NCBI GenBank assembly: GCA_002425305.1
Contig: DILZ01000141.1
Coordinates: 228-13,372, forward strand
DNA length: 13,145 nucleotides
Reading direction: 5' to 3'
Source: Ruminococcaceae bacterium UBA5579
GTDB lineage: Bacteria; Bacillota; Clostridia; Oscillospirales; Ruminococcaceae
Shown: positions 12,803-13,145 of the stretch, piece by piece
Numbering within the stretch: the stretch's first letter is position 1
Layout: each line of letters begins with the position of its first letter
Position numbers and translations under genes: made by a program
The notes under the pieces: generated by a model
What the model saw: only the letters and a program-made list of their open reading frames with translations
Database searches by the model: none
Told to the model about the DNA's origin: nothing

Positions 12803-12826
12803 AATCCCCCGAACCTCGGGGGATTT
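12802..12826 (+). terminator. Rho-independent terminator of the XRE gene
   Basis: AAATCCCCCGA (12802-12812) and TCGGGGGATTT (12816-12826) form a perfect 11-bp stem with a 3-nt loop. The left arm starts just 2 bp after the last base of the stop codon region, and the downstream sequence is moderately T-rich. The stem is nearly the same as in the secA terminator. Confidence 0.82.
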
Positions 12827-12879
12827 CGATTTATAAAGGCGTTTTTGCGTAAATGCTCCGTTTTCGACAAAATTTACCA

Positions 12880-12975
12880 AACCGCCGCGCTTGGGATATA
12901 CTTTCCGGTTTTGGAAACAATACCAAATGTTGAATTACGGTGCGGCGGTTCTCTGTTTTCTTATGGAGACACCGC
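12880..12975. repeat. Overlapping, mutually exclusive inverted repeats
   Basis: AACCGCCGC (12880-12888) is complementary to GCGGCGGTT (12942-12950), a 9-bp stem around a 53-nt loop. The second arm can instead pair downstream: GCGGTTCTC (12945-12953) with GAGA-C-ACCGC (12966-12975), 9 pairs with one bulged C. The two folds exclude each other, as in attenuators, but no gene follows in the window, so the role is unknown. Confidence 0.4.
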
Positions 12976-13045
12976 AATATACCCTAAATCAACGTTATGG
13001 TGACAAATAAACTCTTTAAAACAAGGCAGCGCTGTGGCGGCGCAT

Positions 13046-13143
13046 AAATTTGCAAAAGCGAGTGACGTTTGCCGCAGCAGAACGAAGTGGAGCGTAGGCA
13101 AATGTCGCTCGGCTAGCGAACGAAGTGAGCGGTTTGCAAATTT
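13046..13143. repeat. Nested palindromic repeat element of about 100 bp at the right edge
   Basis: Outer arms AAATTTGCAAA (13046-13056) and TTTGCAAATTT (13133-13143) are exact complements. Inside them, CGAGTGACGTTTGCC (13059-13073) pairs over all 15 positions with GGCAAATGTCGCTCG (13097-13111), with two G-U wobbles. A direct repeat GAACGAAGTG, followed by (G)AGCG, occurs at 13080-13089 and 13118-13127. No coding potential is evident. It resembles a dispersed intergenic palindromic repeat or the fold of a structured RNA; copy number elsewhere cannot be judged. Confidence 0.6.
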
Positions 13144-13145
13144 TA

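Noticed and set aside
12963..13010. 15-codon frame beginning METPQYTLNQ
   Set aside because: There is no ribosome binding site, and it lies within the competing-stem region; too short to support.

Overview
The window looks like a chromosomal segment of a gut-type Clostridia bacterium, most likely Oscillospiraceae/Ruminococcaceae. This is inferred from gene content and style, not from a marker search: a Firmicutes-type SecA, a YtrA-type GntR regulator with its ABC exporter, BspA-like LRR_5 proteins, secreted low-complexity surface proteins, strong AGGAGG ribosome binding sites and consensus TTGACA-17-TATAAT promoters. Overall composition is about half G+C, with one clearly AT-rich patch at about 11530-12090. 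There is no rRNA, tRNA, CRISPR array, transposase or phage gene.

Left part (1-2952). A secreted repeat-type surface protein runs leftward off the window edge and is broken by an apparent one-base frameshift near base 93. After about 500 bp of AT-rich intergenic DNA comes a rightward three-gene operon: a YtrA-family GntR repressor, an ABC ATPase and an ABC-2 permease. Its promoter is a perfect sigma-A consensus overlapped by a 10+10 bp inverted repeat, the probable autoregulatory operator. The ATPase gene carries an in-frame TAG stop. The same frame then continues for 46 family-like codons and ends in an ATGA overlap with the permease start, so this looks like a nonsense mutation or a read-through site.

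Middle part, leftward (7993-2942). A 1046-residue PAS / degenerate GGDEF / GAF / PAS / degenerate GGDEF / EAL protein, predicted to be a c-di-GMP phosphodiesterase, has its own promoter. It is followed after 52 bp by two tandem, paralogous, cytoplasmic LRR_5 proteins with overlapping stop and start codons. A strong hairpin containing GGAGGAG and its complement lies between the EAL gene and the LRR pair. The last LRR gene overlaps the permease gene tail to tail.

Right part (8081-13145). secA is monocistronic, with a perfect promoter and a bidirectional terminator, and it lacks the usual C-terminal zinc-binding motif. A leftward secreted, probably wall- or membrane-anchored protein shares the terminator; its N-terminal domain is encoded by the AT-rich DNA. 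Divergent from it is a small XRE-type regulator with a near-copy of the same terminator. The last 300 bp hold no convincing gene, but they hold elaborate inverted repeats, including a roughly 100-bp nested palindrome at the right edge that looks like a dispersed intergenic repeat.

No clearly new defence or biosynthetic system is evident. The most notable signals are the two gene breaks (frameshift and amber stop), the operator cluster upstream of the GntR gene, the EAL-LRR-LRR arrangement with its intercistronic hairpin, the mosaic surface protein and the right-edge palindromic repeat.
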